Part shown: piece after piece, positions 36,156-45,198 of the stretch
Position numbering within the stretch: the first letter of the stretch is position 1
How the letters are laid out: each line of letters starts with the position of its first letter
From: a bacterium HR33
GTDB lineage: Bacteria; Gemmatimonadota; Gemmatimonadetes; Gemmatimonadales; GWC2-71-9
Length of the DNA stretch: 64,000 bases
Assembly: GCA_002923375.1 (NCBI GenBank)
Contig: BEIJ01000002.1
Span: 620,001-684,000, forward strand
Direction: 5' to 3'
Notes under the pieces: generated by a model
What the model was told of the DNA's origin: nothing
The model's input: the letters and a program-made list of their open reading frames with translations, nothing else
The model's database searches: none
Position numbers and translations under genes: made by a program

Positions 36156-37305
36156 GATCTATGCTCCTTTGAATTTCCTCGATTTCTTCGCGAGACGCCA
36201 GGAAGGCGTCCAGGATCTCGGGATCGAAGTGCTTGCCGCGCTGCCCTGCAAGAAAGTCGAAAACCGCTTCGGTGGGAAGGGCGTCCCGGTAGCGCCGGTT
36301 GGTGGTCAAGGCGTCGAAGACGTCCGCCACGGCGCAGATTCTCCCGAACAGCGGGATCTCCTCGCCCGACAGTCCCCGCGGGTATCCGGACCCGTCCCAC
36401 CTCTCGTGGTGGGTGAGGGCGATCTCTTCGCCTGCCTTGAGGAGAGGCGAGGGGGATCCGTGGAGGATGTCGGCGCCTATGGTGGTGTGGGTTTTCATGA
36501 TCTCCCACTCTTCCGGCGTGAGCTTGCCGGGTTTTAGCAAGATGGAGTCCGGAATGCCGATCTTGCCCACGTCGTGCATCGGGGTGGAGTGGCGCACCAG
36601 CTCGATCTCTCCGGGGGAGAGTTTCAGCTGCCGCGCTATCAGCTCGCAGTAGCGGCCGATGCGCTCGATGTGGGCCGCGGTGTCGCGGTCGCGGTATTCG
36701 GCTACCAGGACCAGGCGCCTTATGGTGTCGAGGTGCGCCTCGTGGGTGCGGCGCTGAGCGGCGGCCATTTCTTCCAGCGCCGCTCTGAGGGCCGCGGTGC
36801 GCTCCTCGACCTTCTGCTCCAGTTCCGCTCTGTGGCGCTTGAGTTGGTCGATCGAGTCCTTGAGCTTCAAGAGCCAGCCGGAGCGCAGCCTGAGCTCGTT
36901 GATCTCGAAGGGCTTGGTGATGAAGTCGTTCACCCCCACCTCGACCGCCCGCAGGCGGTCCTCCTTGCCCCCCAGCCCGGTCACCATGATGAGGGGGAGA
37001 TCGGCGTACCGGGGGTCGCTTCGGATCCTCCGGGCGAGCTCGAAGCCGTCCATCCCCGGCATCTCCGCATCGAGGAGCACCAGATCCACGTCCAGGGACA
37101 ACTTGGCCAAGGCTTCCAAACCGTCCCGGGCGAGTTCCGTCTGGTAGCCGAAGTTGGCCAGGATGCGCTCCAGCATTCGGCGCGTGTCTTCCTGGTCGTC
37201 CACCACCAGCACCCTCTTGGGTCCGGCCCAAGGAACCGGTGCCGCCTGAGCGTGAGGGTCGCTCATCGGTCTCGGATCGGGATTCGCGTCCTGGTTGTCC
37301 GCCAT
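36136..37305 (-). CDS. Response regulator with HD-GYP (cyclic-di-GMP phosphodiesterase) output
   Basis: 389 residues from the ATG at 37305: receiver (VLVVDDQEDTRRM, VLLDAEMPGMDG, lysine in FITKPFEI), a coiled-coil linker (about 160-195), then an HD-GYP domain with HDVGKIG, THHERWDGSGYPRG and RICAVADVFDALTT. HD-GYP enzymes hydrolyse cyclic-di-GMP, and all main residues are present. The longer frame start at 37344 includes a stretch that belongs to a 23 bp direct repeat; the chosen ATG is inside the first repeat copy. Upstream lies a diguanylate cyclase, so the pair could set cyclic-di-GMP levels. Confidence 0.93.
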   Translation of the reverse strand: MADNQDANPDPRPMSDPHAQAAPVPWAGPKRVLVVDDQEDTRRMLERILANFGYQTELARDGLEALAKLSLDVDLVLLDAEMPGMDGFELARRIRSDPRYADLPLIMVTGLGGKEDRLRAVEVGVNDFITKPFEINELRLRSGWLLKLKDSIDQLKRHRAELEQKVEERTAALRAALEEMAAAQRRTHEAHLDTIRRLVLVAEYRDRDTAAHIERIGRYCELIARQLKLSPGEIELVRHSTPMHDVGKIGIPDSILLKPGKLTPEEWEIMKTHTTIGADILHGSPSPLLKAGEEIALTHHERWDGSGYPRGLSGEEIPLFGRICAVADVFDALTTNRRYRDALPTEAVFDFLAGQRGKHFDPEILDAFLASREEIEEIQRSIDHGRPDS

Positions 37306-37388
37306 TTGCGATCTTGGCAGCCTTCTGCCTGCGTTGCGCGGCACGAGCGCTAATCGGCGTTCTCAGCCATTTGCGATCTTGGCAGCCT
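37301..37388. repeat. 23 bp direct repeat that duplicates the start region of the HD-GYP regulator gene
   Basis: Identical copies at 37301-37323 and 37366-37388, period 65 bases. On the minus strand the copy nearer the gene contains its ATG; the upstream copy has an ATG too (37370-37368) that opens a six-codon frame, MAENAD then TAG, resembling the real N terminus MADNQD. This looks like a short tandem duplication that left an upstream mini-ORF in the leader. Confidence 0.75.
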
Positions 37389-37424
37389 GGGTTTTACGGA
37401 ACCGGTCCTATTTCTTAGGGCTCC

Positions 37425-38762
37425 TTATTTCGGCTCCGGAACCTGGGCATTGCGCCCGGCGGATGCCGAGGAGTCGTCCTCCGGTTTTCGTTCCAACATC
37501 TCCCTCACCGCCGCTATGAGGCGTTCGGCTTCCACCGGCTTGCCGACGAACGCCGAAGCCGCTCCGGGAAGGCCGGCCCATCTCGCCTCTTCCTGGAGGT
37601 AGCCGGATAAATACACCACCCGCACACCGGGGTCCAGGCGCAACACGCTGTCCACCAAAGTCAAGCCGTTCATCCGGGGCATCATCACGTCGGTGATCAA
37701 AAGGTCGGGCCGGGTTTGGCCGTCCCGGTATAGGGCTATGACCCTCTGCGGATCGTCGGTCCCCTCCACCCGGTAACCGGCGCGCTGCAGCAGGCGCGTC
37801 ACCGCCCGCAGGACGTCGAGGTCGTCGTCTATGACCACTATGGAAGCCGACCTTCGAGGTTCGCCTCGCTCCGAGGCTGGCCGCGCGCCTTGGGCGACCG
37901 CTGCGACTTTGGGAGGCCGATACACCTCGATGCGATCCCTGCCCGCGTGCTTGGCGGCGTAGAGGGCTCGGTCGGCTGCTGCAACCAGCACTTCGTAGGA
38001 ACCCATCCCTTCCTCGTAAAACGCGATGCCCGCGCTGACCGTGACGCTTCCCCAACCGAAACGGGCCTCCCGCAGTTCCCTCTGCACCCGCTGGGCGAAC
38101 AGCTCGGCGCCCCCCGGGTCGCAATCGCTGAGCACGGTTATGAACTCCTCGCCTCCGAACCGAGCCGAAAGGTCCATTCTCCGGGTGTTGCGCCTCAGGA
38201 TTTGTCCGAAGATCCGGAGTACAGCGTCGCCCGCTTTGTGACCGTGACGATCGTTGATCTGCTTGAAGAGGTCGAGATCGAAGAGCACCACCGCCAGTTT
38301 CTGGCCCCTCCCCGCTGCGGCGAATTGCGCGTCCAGAGTCAGTTCCGCGTGCCGGCGATTGGGAAGTCCGGTGAGCTGGTCCACCAGGGCGAGCCTTTCG
38401 GCCTTGGCGCGCTCGCGGTGCAGCATTTCAGCCACGATGCCGGCGCCCACGCAGGCCGCGAGGTACGCGCTCACCGCCGCAAAAAGGAGATTCCAGTTGG
38501 GAGGAGTGCTCTCCAGAAGGATGAGCTCCACGTGGGCCAGAGAGAGTGTCGCCATTCCCGCAGCGAGGGCCAGGGCCACGCCGCGCAGTCCGCGGTAGTA
38601 GGCAAACAAGAACGCCGGCGCGAAGGCCCACAGCCAGATCAGCAGCCCTTCCTCTTCAGCCAGCCAATCGGGCGCGGCTAGAGCGGTCACCAGCGGTACC
38701 GCCAGCGACGCGAGGGATATTCCCACGATCCGTGCGGGGACGGTGCGGGATGGAAAGGTCAT
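37425..38762 (-). CDS. Membrane diguanylate cyclase (GGDEF) with C-terminal receiver domain
   Basis: 445 residues from the ATG at 38762: about four to five membrane helices in residues 10-125 (a MASE-like sensor), GGDEF domain (about 135-295) with DQLTGLPNRR, FDLDLFKQINDRHGH and the intact active site RFGGEEF, then a receiver (about 325-440) with VVIDDDLDVLR, LLITDVMMPRMNG, VVYLSGY and VGKPVEAE. It should make cyclic-di-GMP. The I-site RxxD is not obvious before GGEEF. The receiver at the C terminus, after rather than before the GGDEF domain, is unusual. Confidence 0.92.
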   Translation of the reverse strand: MTFPSRTVPARIVGISLASLAVPLVTALAAPDWLAEEEGLLIWLWAFAPAFLFAYYRGLRGVALALAAGMATLSLAHVELILLESTPPNWNLLFAAVSAYLAACVGAGIVAEMLHRERAKAERLALVDQLTGLPNRRHAELTLDAQFAAAGRGQKLAVVLFDLDLFKQINDRHGHKAGDAVLRIFGQILRRNTRRMDLSARFGGEEFITVLSDCDPGGAELFAQRVQRELREARFGWGSVTVSAGIAFYEEGMGSYEVLVAAADRALYAAKHAGRDRIEVYRPPKVAAVAQGARPASERGEPRRSASIVVIDDDLDVLRAVTRLLQRAGYRVEGTDDPQRVIALYRDGQTRPDLLITDVMMPRMNGLTLVDSVLRLDPGVRVVYLSGYLQEEARWAGLPGAASAFVGKPVEAERLIAAVREMLERKPEDDSSASAGRNAQVPEPK

Positions 38763-39050
38763 GCGCCAGGGCCTGGTCCGATCACGTATGCTCGCCGGCA
38801 CATTTTACGGCCGGGGTTAAAACTTAGTCCGCGGCGTGCTGCACGCCAGGGCGGTCGGCTTCGGAGTGTATTCGGTATCACCTGCTTCGGGAGTCCCATA
38901 ATCGGCACCCCATGTCCCAAAAACACCCTTGATAGCCTTGCGGGCTGTGCAATATTGGGGTTAGATGGCACCTGTCTTCTGTCGGAAAGCGGCGGGGAGG
39001 GGTCCGGCGGCACCGCTGACAGTGCTGGCTTTTCCGGGAGGCTGTTAAGG

Positions 39051-41711
39051 ATGTTCCAGCCCCAATCTTTCCGCGTTCCCGAGGTAAGAGTGCTGAGCCG
39101 TGCCCGTTGGCCGCTGCTAGGACCTGTAGTTCTCTTTGCGGTCCTTGCTGCGGGCTACTGGTTCGCCACCGCTCGTATAGCTGAGAGTCTCAGGCAGGCC
39201 GGAGGGTGGGTTGCGGAAGCCGGGAGACAGCGGGTGCTGGCCTATCGGGTGCTGGATCTGGTGAGATCGGCCCAGGCGGCCGACTCGGAGTCGGTTAGGG
39301 CGGCGGAGCTTGCGGCGCTGGACAGCGCCGTAAGGGAGATAGAAGCCGGGCTGGCGAGTTTGAGTGGCCGGAGCGTTTTAGGAGAGGAGACGTCGAGCGG
39401 CCGGGCGGTGGATCTCGCTCTCGAGGCGCTGGCTGCCCGGTGGCGGGATACGGCGATGCCGCTGGTCCGGGACGCCGTAGCTGAAAGAGAGGGGGTGGCC
39501 CTGGCCGAACTCAGGTTGGCGGTCAAGCGCCATGCGGAGGGCATTGATGCTCTTCTGGGAGTTGCCCGGTCGTGGGCTTCGGGGCAGCGCAGGCAGCTTT
39601 ATTGGGCTCACGTCGGCTTTGGGATTGGAGGAGCCGGTCTTTTGCTTTGGTGGGTACTGCTCCTGCGCAGCCGCCAGCGGCGGTTGGCGCTCCTGCTGCA
39701 GAGCGCGGGGCGGATGGCTACTGGCGATATGGAGACGCCCATAGCCGCTGTGGGCCGCGACGACGTCGCCTTGATGGCTGCGGTTCTGGAGGCGCTCAGG
39801 CGGAAAATTCGGGAATCTCTGGAGGAGCGCGGGAGATTTTTCCAACTCTCTTCCAGCCTCATGTGCATTGCGGGATACGACGGGTATTTCAAGGAGATCA
39901 ACGCCGCATGGGAGCGGGTTCTGGGCTATTCCCGCTTTGAGCTTTTGTCCAGGCCCTGGCTGGAGTTCGTGCACCCCGAGGATCGCCAGGCGACGGTGGA
40001 AGCGGCGCGGCGCTTGACGATCGAGGGCAGGGAGGTGGAGAGCTTCGAGAATCGTTATGTGAAGGCGGACGGCGGGGTCGTGGTGCTTCGCTGGAATGTG
40101 GTGCCCTCGCCGGAGGAAAGGCTGCTCTATGGAGTAGCGTACGACGTGACGGAGCTTCGGGAGCGGGAACGGGCGGAGCGTCTTGCGGCGGCTCGGTACG
40201 CCGATTTGGTGGAGCAGGCGCCGGCTTTGATCTGCACTCATGATCTCGGGGGGCGGTTTTTGACGGTCAATCGCAACGGGGCGAGGGCGTTGGGTTACGA
40301 GGTGGAGGAGGTTGTAGGACGCAACCTGAAAGATTTCGTGCCCCGGGAGTTCACCGGGGACGTCGATCGTTATCTGGCCCGAGTGCGGGAACGAGGCTGG
40401 GATGGCGGCTACCTTACCTTGGTCTCCAAGGAGGGCTCCCGGAGGGTGCTGGAATACAGTTCCGTTTTGCGCCGGGAGCCCGATCTGGGAATCTACGTGC
40501 TGGGGTATGCCCAGGACGTAACCGAGGAACGGGATTTGGAGCGCCAACTCCGCCAGGTTCAAAAACTCGACTCTATCGGGCGCCTTACGGCGGGGATCGC
40601 CCACGACTTCAACAACATCCTGAGCGTCATTACGGCCAACGCGGAGCTGCTTCGCCGTTCGGTTCCGGAGGAGGCGGAGGATCTGAGGGAGGACATCGAG
40701 GACATGCTCCGCGCCGCGCGGAACGGGGCCAAAATGATCTCGCAGCTAATGAGTTTCAGCCGGCGGGCCGAGTTGAGGCTGGAGGGGGTGGAGCTCCAGG
40801 GCGTGGTCTCCGAGGCCGCCGGAATGCTGGACCGCTTGCTCCCCGACAACATCGAGGTGCGGGTGGAGGTAGAGGAGGGTCTTCCTCCGGTGGCGGCGGA
40901 TCGCCAGGCGGTGTTGCAGATTCTGCTCAATCTCGCGACCAACGCCCGCGACGCCATGCCTGAAGGAGGGGTTCTTACGCTTGCGCTGTCGAAGGTATCG
41001 CTTGATGACAGTTACAGCGCTAGGCATCCCTGGGTTGCCGCCGGCGAGTATCTCTGTCTTTCCTGCTCCGACACCGGCACGGGGATGGATGCGGAGACTT
41101 TGGAGCGGGTCTTCGAGCCGTTCTTCACCACCAAGCCTGCGGGCAAGGGTACCGGTCTGGGGTTGTCCATGGTGTACGGCCTGATGCAGCAGCACCGGGG
41201 GTTCGCCCACGTGTATAGCGAGCCCGGCCGCGGCACTGTGGTGAAGCTTTACTTTCCGGCGGGCGTGGCGGTGGCCTCCATGGAGAGCGCAGCTCAGCTC
41301 CAAAGCGTGAGTTGGGAAGGGCGGGGTGAGTGTATCTTGCTGGTGGAGGACAACGAGCTGCTCCGGCGCACCGCCAGGCGGGCCCTGACCAAGTTCGGGT
41401 ATCGTGTCCTCGAGGCGCCGAACGGGCAGGAAGGGCTGAAGACCTGGAGGGAACGGCGTTCCGAGGTGGCGCTGGTGCTCACCGACTTCGAGATGCCGGA
41501 GATGGGTGGCCGGGAGCTGTTTCAGGCGGTCCGCGCGGAGGATCCTCTGGTGCCGTTCGTCTTTGCCAGCGGGTATAGCGTCGGGGAGTTGGGCGAGGGA
41601 GTGGAGGCGGGCGGCGGCGTAAGGATCGTTCAGAAGCCCTGGGATCTGGAGGCGTTGGGGCGGGTGATCCGGGCGGTGCTGGACGAGAGCGCCCGGCGGG
41701 GCTCGCCTTAG
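39051..41711 (+). CDS. Hybrid sensor histidine kinase: TM-HAMP-PAS-PAS-HisKA-HATPase-REC
   Basis: 886 residues from the ATG at 39051. Two membrane helices (near 20-38 and 190-208) flank a helical periplasmic sensor; a HAMP-like linker follows, then two PAS domains (about 270-385 and 395-500). HisKA has the histidine in [13 protein letters not shown] (about 519); HATPase_c has [33 protein letters not shown] and [12 protein letters not shown]. The C-terminal receiver starts [12 protein letters not shown] with its aspartate in [12 protein letters not shown]. The AHDFNN group is typical of hybrid kinases with a terminal receiver. The 288 bases before it hold no gene; TTGATA at 38929-38934 may be a -35. 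Its end overlaps the next, convergent kinase by four bases. Confidence 0.93.
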   Translation: MFQPQSFRVPEVRVLSRARWPLLGPVVLFAVLAAGYWFATARIAESLRQAGGWVAEAGRQRVLAYRVLDLVRSAQAADSESVRAAELAALDSAVREIEAGLASLSGRSVLGEETSSGRAVDLALEALAARWRDTAMPLVRDAVAEREGVALAELRLAVKRHAEGIDALLGVARSWASGQRRQLYWAHVGFGIGGAGLLLWWVLLLRSRQRRLALLLQSAGRMATGDMETPIAAVGRDDVALMAAVLEALRRKIRESLEERGRFFQLSSSLMCIAGYDGYFKEINAAWERVLGYSRFELLSRPWLEFVHPEDRQATVEAARRLTIEGREVESFENRYVKADGGVVVLRWNVVPSPEERLLYGVAYDVTELRERERAERLAAARYADLVEQAPALICTHDLGGRFLTVNRNGARALGYEVEEVVGRNLKDFVPREFTGDVDRYLARVRERGWDGGYLTLVSKEGSRRVLEYSSVLRREPDLGIYVLGYAQDVTEERDLERQLRQVQKLDSIGRLTAGIAHDFNNILSVITANAELLRRSVPEEAEDLREDIEDMLRAARNGAKMISQLMSFSRRAELRLEGVELQGVVSEAAGMLDRLLPDNIEVRVEVEEGLPPVAADRQAVLQILLNLATNARDAMPEGGVLTLALSKVSLDDSYSARHPWVAAGEYLCLSCSDTGTGMDAETLERVFEPFFTTKPAGKGTGLGLSMVYGLMQQHRGFAHVYSEPGRGTVVKLYFPAGVAVASMESAAQLQSVSWEGRGECILLVEDNELLRRTARRALTKFGYRVLEAPNGQEGLKTWRERRSEVALVLTDFEMPEMGGRELFQAVRAEDPLVPFVFASGYSVGELGEGVEAGGGVRIVQKPWDLEALGRVIRAVLDESARRGSP

Positions 41712-43675
41712 TTCTTCCTCTTGGGCCGGCGCTCCAGGATCGAACGCACGGTTTTGGCCAAGGTGTCAGGGTGGAACGGCTTGCCGATAAAGGGGGCGTC
41801 GGGGGGAAGCAGAGCTTCTCCGGAGGTGGGGTCTCCGGGATATCCTGACAGGTAGAGGACCGGGAGATCGGGGTAGAGCCGGGCGATCTCCCGGTGGAGC
41901 TCCGGCCCCCGGATCCCGGGCATCACCACGTCGCTCACCAGCAGATCCACCTCGGGGTGTTCGCGCTTCAGGGTTTCGAGAGCTTCTCTGGGGGATCCGA
42001 AGGCGAGAATTCGGTAGCCGCCTCGCTGGAGGACCGTTTTGACGATGCCGCGGACACCGGGGTCGTCTTCCACCACGAGGATCGTTGCTCCTCCGGCGGC
42101 GAGCTGTTCCCTTTCGCCTTTCTCCTGGGGTGCGGTTTCCGGCTGCTCGGCCTGGGGCTGGGTGCGCGGCAGGTATAGGTAAAACGTACTGCCCTTGCCC
42201 GGCTGGCTTTCCACGCGTATGTGGCCTCCGTTCTGCGCCACTATTCCGTACACTGTGGCGAGCCCCAGGCCGGTTCCTTGGCCCACCGGTTTGGTGGTGA
42301 AGAAGGGTTCGAAGATGTGCTCCAGGATGTCGGGGCTCATGCCCACTCCGGTGTCCTTCAGCGCGATGAGGACATAGTCTCCCTCGGGGATACCGGATCG
42401 GTGCGCGAGATGAACGGCCGACACCGAGACGTCCGACGTGCTCAGTGTCAGGCGTCCTCCTCTGGGCATTGCATCCCGGGCGTTCACCACCAGGTTCATG
42501 ATCACCTGGTCGAGCTGTCCGGGATCGATGTAAATCAGCCAGCTGCTCTTCAGTTCCAGTGAGAGTTCGATCTCTTCTCCGATCACTCGGCGGAGGAGTT
42601 TTTCGGTGTTGCGGAGGACTTCGTTGGGGTCCAAGGTTTCCGGGTGGACTGCTTGGCGGCGGCTGAAGGCCAGGAGTTGCCGGGTCAAAGTGGCGGCTCG
42701 GTTGGCGGCGTTGAGGATTTCCCGGGCGTCTTGTTTCTGGGGTCCTTCTTCCAGGGAATCCATCAGCAGCTGGGTGCTGCTGATGATAACCGTCAGGAGA
42801 TTGTTGAAGTCGTGTGCGATCCCTCCGGCGAGGCGGCCTATGGCTTGCAATTTCTGGGCCTCACGCATCTGCGCTTCCAGTGCGGCTCGCTGGGTGAGGT
42901 CGCGGAAGATTCCCGCTATTCGGCCGTCGCTGAGTCTCCAGGCGTTGATCTCCACGGTGACCTCGGAGCCGTCTTTACGGCGGAGCCGGCGCTGGAAGAT
43001 TTTGGCTTCTGCTCCCGGTGAAAGGCGCTTAAGGACCAGTGGTTCCCGTTCCAGGTCTTCCGGCGGCACGAAGGCGGCGAAGTCCCTGCCTATGATCTCG
43101 TCCCGGCTGTATCCCAGAAGTGCGAGCCCCGCCGGGTTTACGTCCACCAGGTTTCCCTGGTCGTCCGCTATGAAGATGGGGTCCGAGGCTTCTTGGAAGA
43201 CCAGTCGCTGTTGTTCTTCTTGGGCGGCCAGTGCGCGCTGGGCGTTGAGAATGGGAGTGATGTCCAGCGCTATGGTCACGATGCAGCGTTCGCCGGTCAG
43301 GTCTACCAAGTCGGCGGCGAGGACGACGTCGCGGAGTCTTCCGTACGCGTCGGGGATCTGGGTGGGGTAATTGCGGATTTTGCCTTTCCGGTTGAGCTCT
43401 TCGAAGAATCGGTTTCTGGCTTTCGGGTCAGGCCACCACTTCAGCTCCAGGACCGATCGGCCGAGGACTTGGCTCGGGGTGTAGCCGGTTACCTCCTGGA
43501 GCGCTTGGTTTACCGCGAGCACTGTACCGTCCGAGGCTCGGGTGATGACTGCGGATGCCGGTAGGGCGTCGAACAGGCGGGAAAGCGCTTCGGGCCCTTT
43601 CAGCAGGTCCGCTAGGCGAGGCTGCTGCTGTGGTTCGCGGTCGTCCAGCGAGTGGTCGTCAGAGTGTTGCAGCAC
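41708..43675 (-). CDS. Cytoplasmic hybrid sensor histidine kinase: PAS-PAS-HisKA-HATPase-REC
   Basis: 655 residues with no membrane segment. Two PAS domains (about 30-150 and 155-275), HisKA with [14 protein letters not shown] (about 290), HATPase_c with NLVVNARDAMPRGG, DTGVGMSPDILEHIFEPFF and QGTGLGLATVYG, then a receiver with ILVVEDDPGVRG and LLVSDVVMPGIRG. Closely similar in plan to the convergent kinase at 39051, whose last codons it overlaps. The input is likely soluble (redox, ligand or another protein). The N-terminal start is the first in frame and not independently supported. Confidence 0.92.
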   Translation of the reverse strand: MLQHSDDHSLDDREPQQQPRLADLLKGPEALSRLFDALPASAVITRASDGTVLAVNQALQEVTGYTPSQVLGRSVLELKWWPDPKARNRFFEELNRKGKIRNYPTQIPDAYGRLRDVVLAADLVDLTGERCIVTIALDITPILNAQRALAAQEEQQRLVFQEASDPIFIADDQGNLVDVNPAGLALLGYSRDEIIGRDFAAFVPPEDLEREPLVLKRLSPGAEAKIFQRRLRRKDGSEVTVEINAWRLSDGRIAGIFRDLTQRAALEAQMREAQKLQAIGRLAGGIAHDFNNLLTVIISSTQLLMDSLEEGPQKQDAREILNAANRAATLTRQLLAFSRRQAVHPETLDPNEVLRNTEKLLRRVIGEEIELSLELKSSWLIYIDPGQLDQVIMNLVVNARDAMPRGGRLTLSTSDVSVSAVHLAHRSGIPEGDYVLIALKDTGVGMSPDILEHIFEPFFTTKPVGQGTGLGLATVYGIVAQNGGHIRVESQPGKGSTFYLYLPRTQPQAEQPETAPQEKGEREQLAAGGATILVVEDDPGVRGIVKTVLQRGGYRILAFGSPREALETLKREHPEVDLLVSDVVMPGIRGPELHREIARLYPDLPVLYLSGYPGDPTSGEALLPPDAPFIGKPFHPDTLAKTVRSILERRPKRKN

Positions 43676-43856
43676 AACCTATTTCCTCATGATCCGCGGC
43701 GCCTTGTCCCATGTCGTCCAGCGAGGGCTCGTCCAATGCCGTTCTCTTTGGCGGATGGGGCTCGAGACGACGGGCCCCCCGAGCGCCCGAGGGGTGCTTG
43801 TGGAGGTCACGAATTAAGGTAACCGCGCCGCTCGGGGGAGTCCAGGGATTGGTTTA

Positions 43857-43885
43857 TTGTTCCGGTGCGGTGCGCCTGCTAAGTT
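43857..43885 (+). promoter_or_regulatory. Promoter of tRNA-Leu
   Basis: TTGTTC at 43857-43862, a 17 bp spacer and TAAGTT at 43880-43885, ten bases before the mature tRNA 5' end. The 218 bases between the kinase gene and the tRNA hold no other supported feature. Confidence 0.55.
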
Positions 43886-43894
43886 GCCCTGAGG

Positions 43895-43978
43895 GCCCGG
43901 GTGGCGGAACCGGTAGACGCAAGGGACTTAAAATCCCTTGGGGGAAACCCCGTGCGGGTTCGAATCCCGCCCCGGGCA
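43895..43978 (+). tRNA. tRNA-Leu (anticodon UAA)
   Basis: Class II tRNA of 84 bases. The acceptor stem pairs GCCCGGG (43895-43901) with CCCGGGC (43971-43977), followed by discriminator A. The anticodon stem AGGGA/TCCCT closes the seven-base loop CTTAAAA, giving anticodon TAA at 43929-43931. A long variable arm (TTGGGGGAAACCCCG region) and the T loop GTTCGAATC are present. The 3' CCA is not fully encoded (ACA follows). It borders the RiPP locus, and tRNA genes are common integration sites. Confidence 0.96.
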
Positions 43979-44031
43979 CATGATCGACCCTGTTTGCTCG
44001 CCCTCAACCACGCCGGAGCGGCCGAAACGCA

Positions 44032-45198
44032 GTGCTGCCAGAATCGGTACGACAGCCCCTGGAACTCAGACGTTGGGCATTGCGGGTCCTACGAGGTGAC
44101 CTGGCGATCGCTCCGCAGGTCCCTGCTACCGCCTGGCGCCGGTTCCTCGCTATAGAGCGCTGCGCCTTCCCCTTAGCACGCCACCTCGGCCAATCCTACG
44201 ATAGCTATCTGGCCCCCTCGGGGATCTCCACTTTCAGGGCCGCGCTGGAAAAGGAAGCGCGCAAAATCTTGGCCGCACGATCCCAGCTTGCCGAAATCGC
44301 GCTTGTGGCTAGAGAGCAGGCGTGGCAGATCGTGGCGCTCAAAGGTGCCGTATGCGCATTGGACGACAAAACTGCGGTCGACCTCGACGATATAGATCTA
44401 CTGGCTGAACCTAAAACGGCCCATCTGCTGGCCGATGCCCTCGGTCAGCTCGGCTACAGGCGCCAAGGCTCGGGGAGCCCGCTTCATATCGAGAGCTGCC
44501 TGCGCGAAGGTTCGTTGCCGGTGGAAATCCATGTGAGCGCCGACGTGACCGGTGTGCTGGATGAGCGACGCGTTTGGTCGGCGCTGCAGCCTCTGAGCAT
44601 GGATGGCCTATTCCGTCTCGCCCCGGCTGATCATCTATGGCAGGTGATCGTTCACCTGGGTATCCAGCATCCGTACAGGCGGGGCGTCATTCGCGATCTG
44701 CTGGTCCTGAAGCGAGCGATGGAAGAATGCGATCCGCAGGCGTTGGGCGCGGTGCGCTCGCGCACGGCTACTCACGCTCACGGCGCTTCGCTCTCCGTGG
44801 TTTGGGCGGCGGCTTCAGCACTGGGCGCGGACGGGAGCGTGGCCCTCGAGTTGGAACGCGACGCCGCCATACGGCACCTCATGAACTCCTGGATCACACC
44901 ATTACATCTGCCTCGGGTCGTGGAAGCGGATGTGGGGAACTGGAGCTTCGCACTGCTGATGGGTCCCGCCGAGCGAAGTTACCGCTGGAACGCCGTATGG
45001 CAGCGGGCCAGGGGACCTTCCCTTGCCAGACCCATTGCGTGGCTCGAGAGGACCGTCCCGCGCGCGGGTCGAGTGGCCCGAGTGGCCTTGCGATTGATTA
45101 GATCGCTCGTAGCACTCCCGCCGGCTCTGATGCTTGCCTGGGCCGCCTCCCGTGCAACCCGAGATCTAGATCTGTCCCTCAAACAGCGTGGCGAATAA
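44032..45198 (+). CDS. Nucleotidyltransferase-fold protein (NTP_transf_5 type) of the RiPP locus
   Basis: 388 residues, GTG start. The segment IVALKGAVCALDDKTAVDLDD-type (LKG, then DLDDIDLL) is the NTP_transf_5 signature, with the DxD pair expected to hold metal. Such proteins are frequent in phosphorylated lasso-peptide and related clusters beside an HPr-kinase-like gene, PqqD and the B2 peptidase, which is exactly the neighbourhood here. The role there is not well defined; nucleotidyl transfer to the peptide or a carrier is inference. It is convergent with the kinase gene and the two overlap by 33 bases. The C-terminal tail is basic and may contain a membrane helix (LPPALMLAWAASRA). Confidence 0.78.
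   Translation: MLPESVRQPLELRRWALRVLRGDLAIAPQVPATAWRRFLAIERCAFPLARHLGQSYDSYLAPSGISTFRAALEKEARKILAARSQLAEIALVAREQAWQIVALKGAVCALDDKTAVDLDDIDLLAEPKTAHLLADALGQLGYRRQGSGSPLHIESCLREGSLPVEIHVSADVTGVLDERRVWSALQPLSMDGLFRLAPADHLWQVIVHLGIQHPYRRGVIRDLLVLKRAMEECDPQALGAVRSRTATHAHGASLSVVWAAASALGADGSVALELERDAAIRHLMNSWITPLHLPRVVEADVGNWSFALLMGPAERSYRWNAVWQRARGPSLARPIAWLERTVPRAGRVARVALRLIRSLVALPPALMLAWAASRATRDLDLSLKQRGE

Noticed and set aside
38763-39050. Cyclic-di-GMP (GEMM) riboswitch between the cyclase and kinase genes
   Set aside because: The conserved GEMM core (CACGCACAGGGCAAACC type) is not present; only a small palindrome near GCGTGCTGCACGC was seen.
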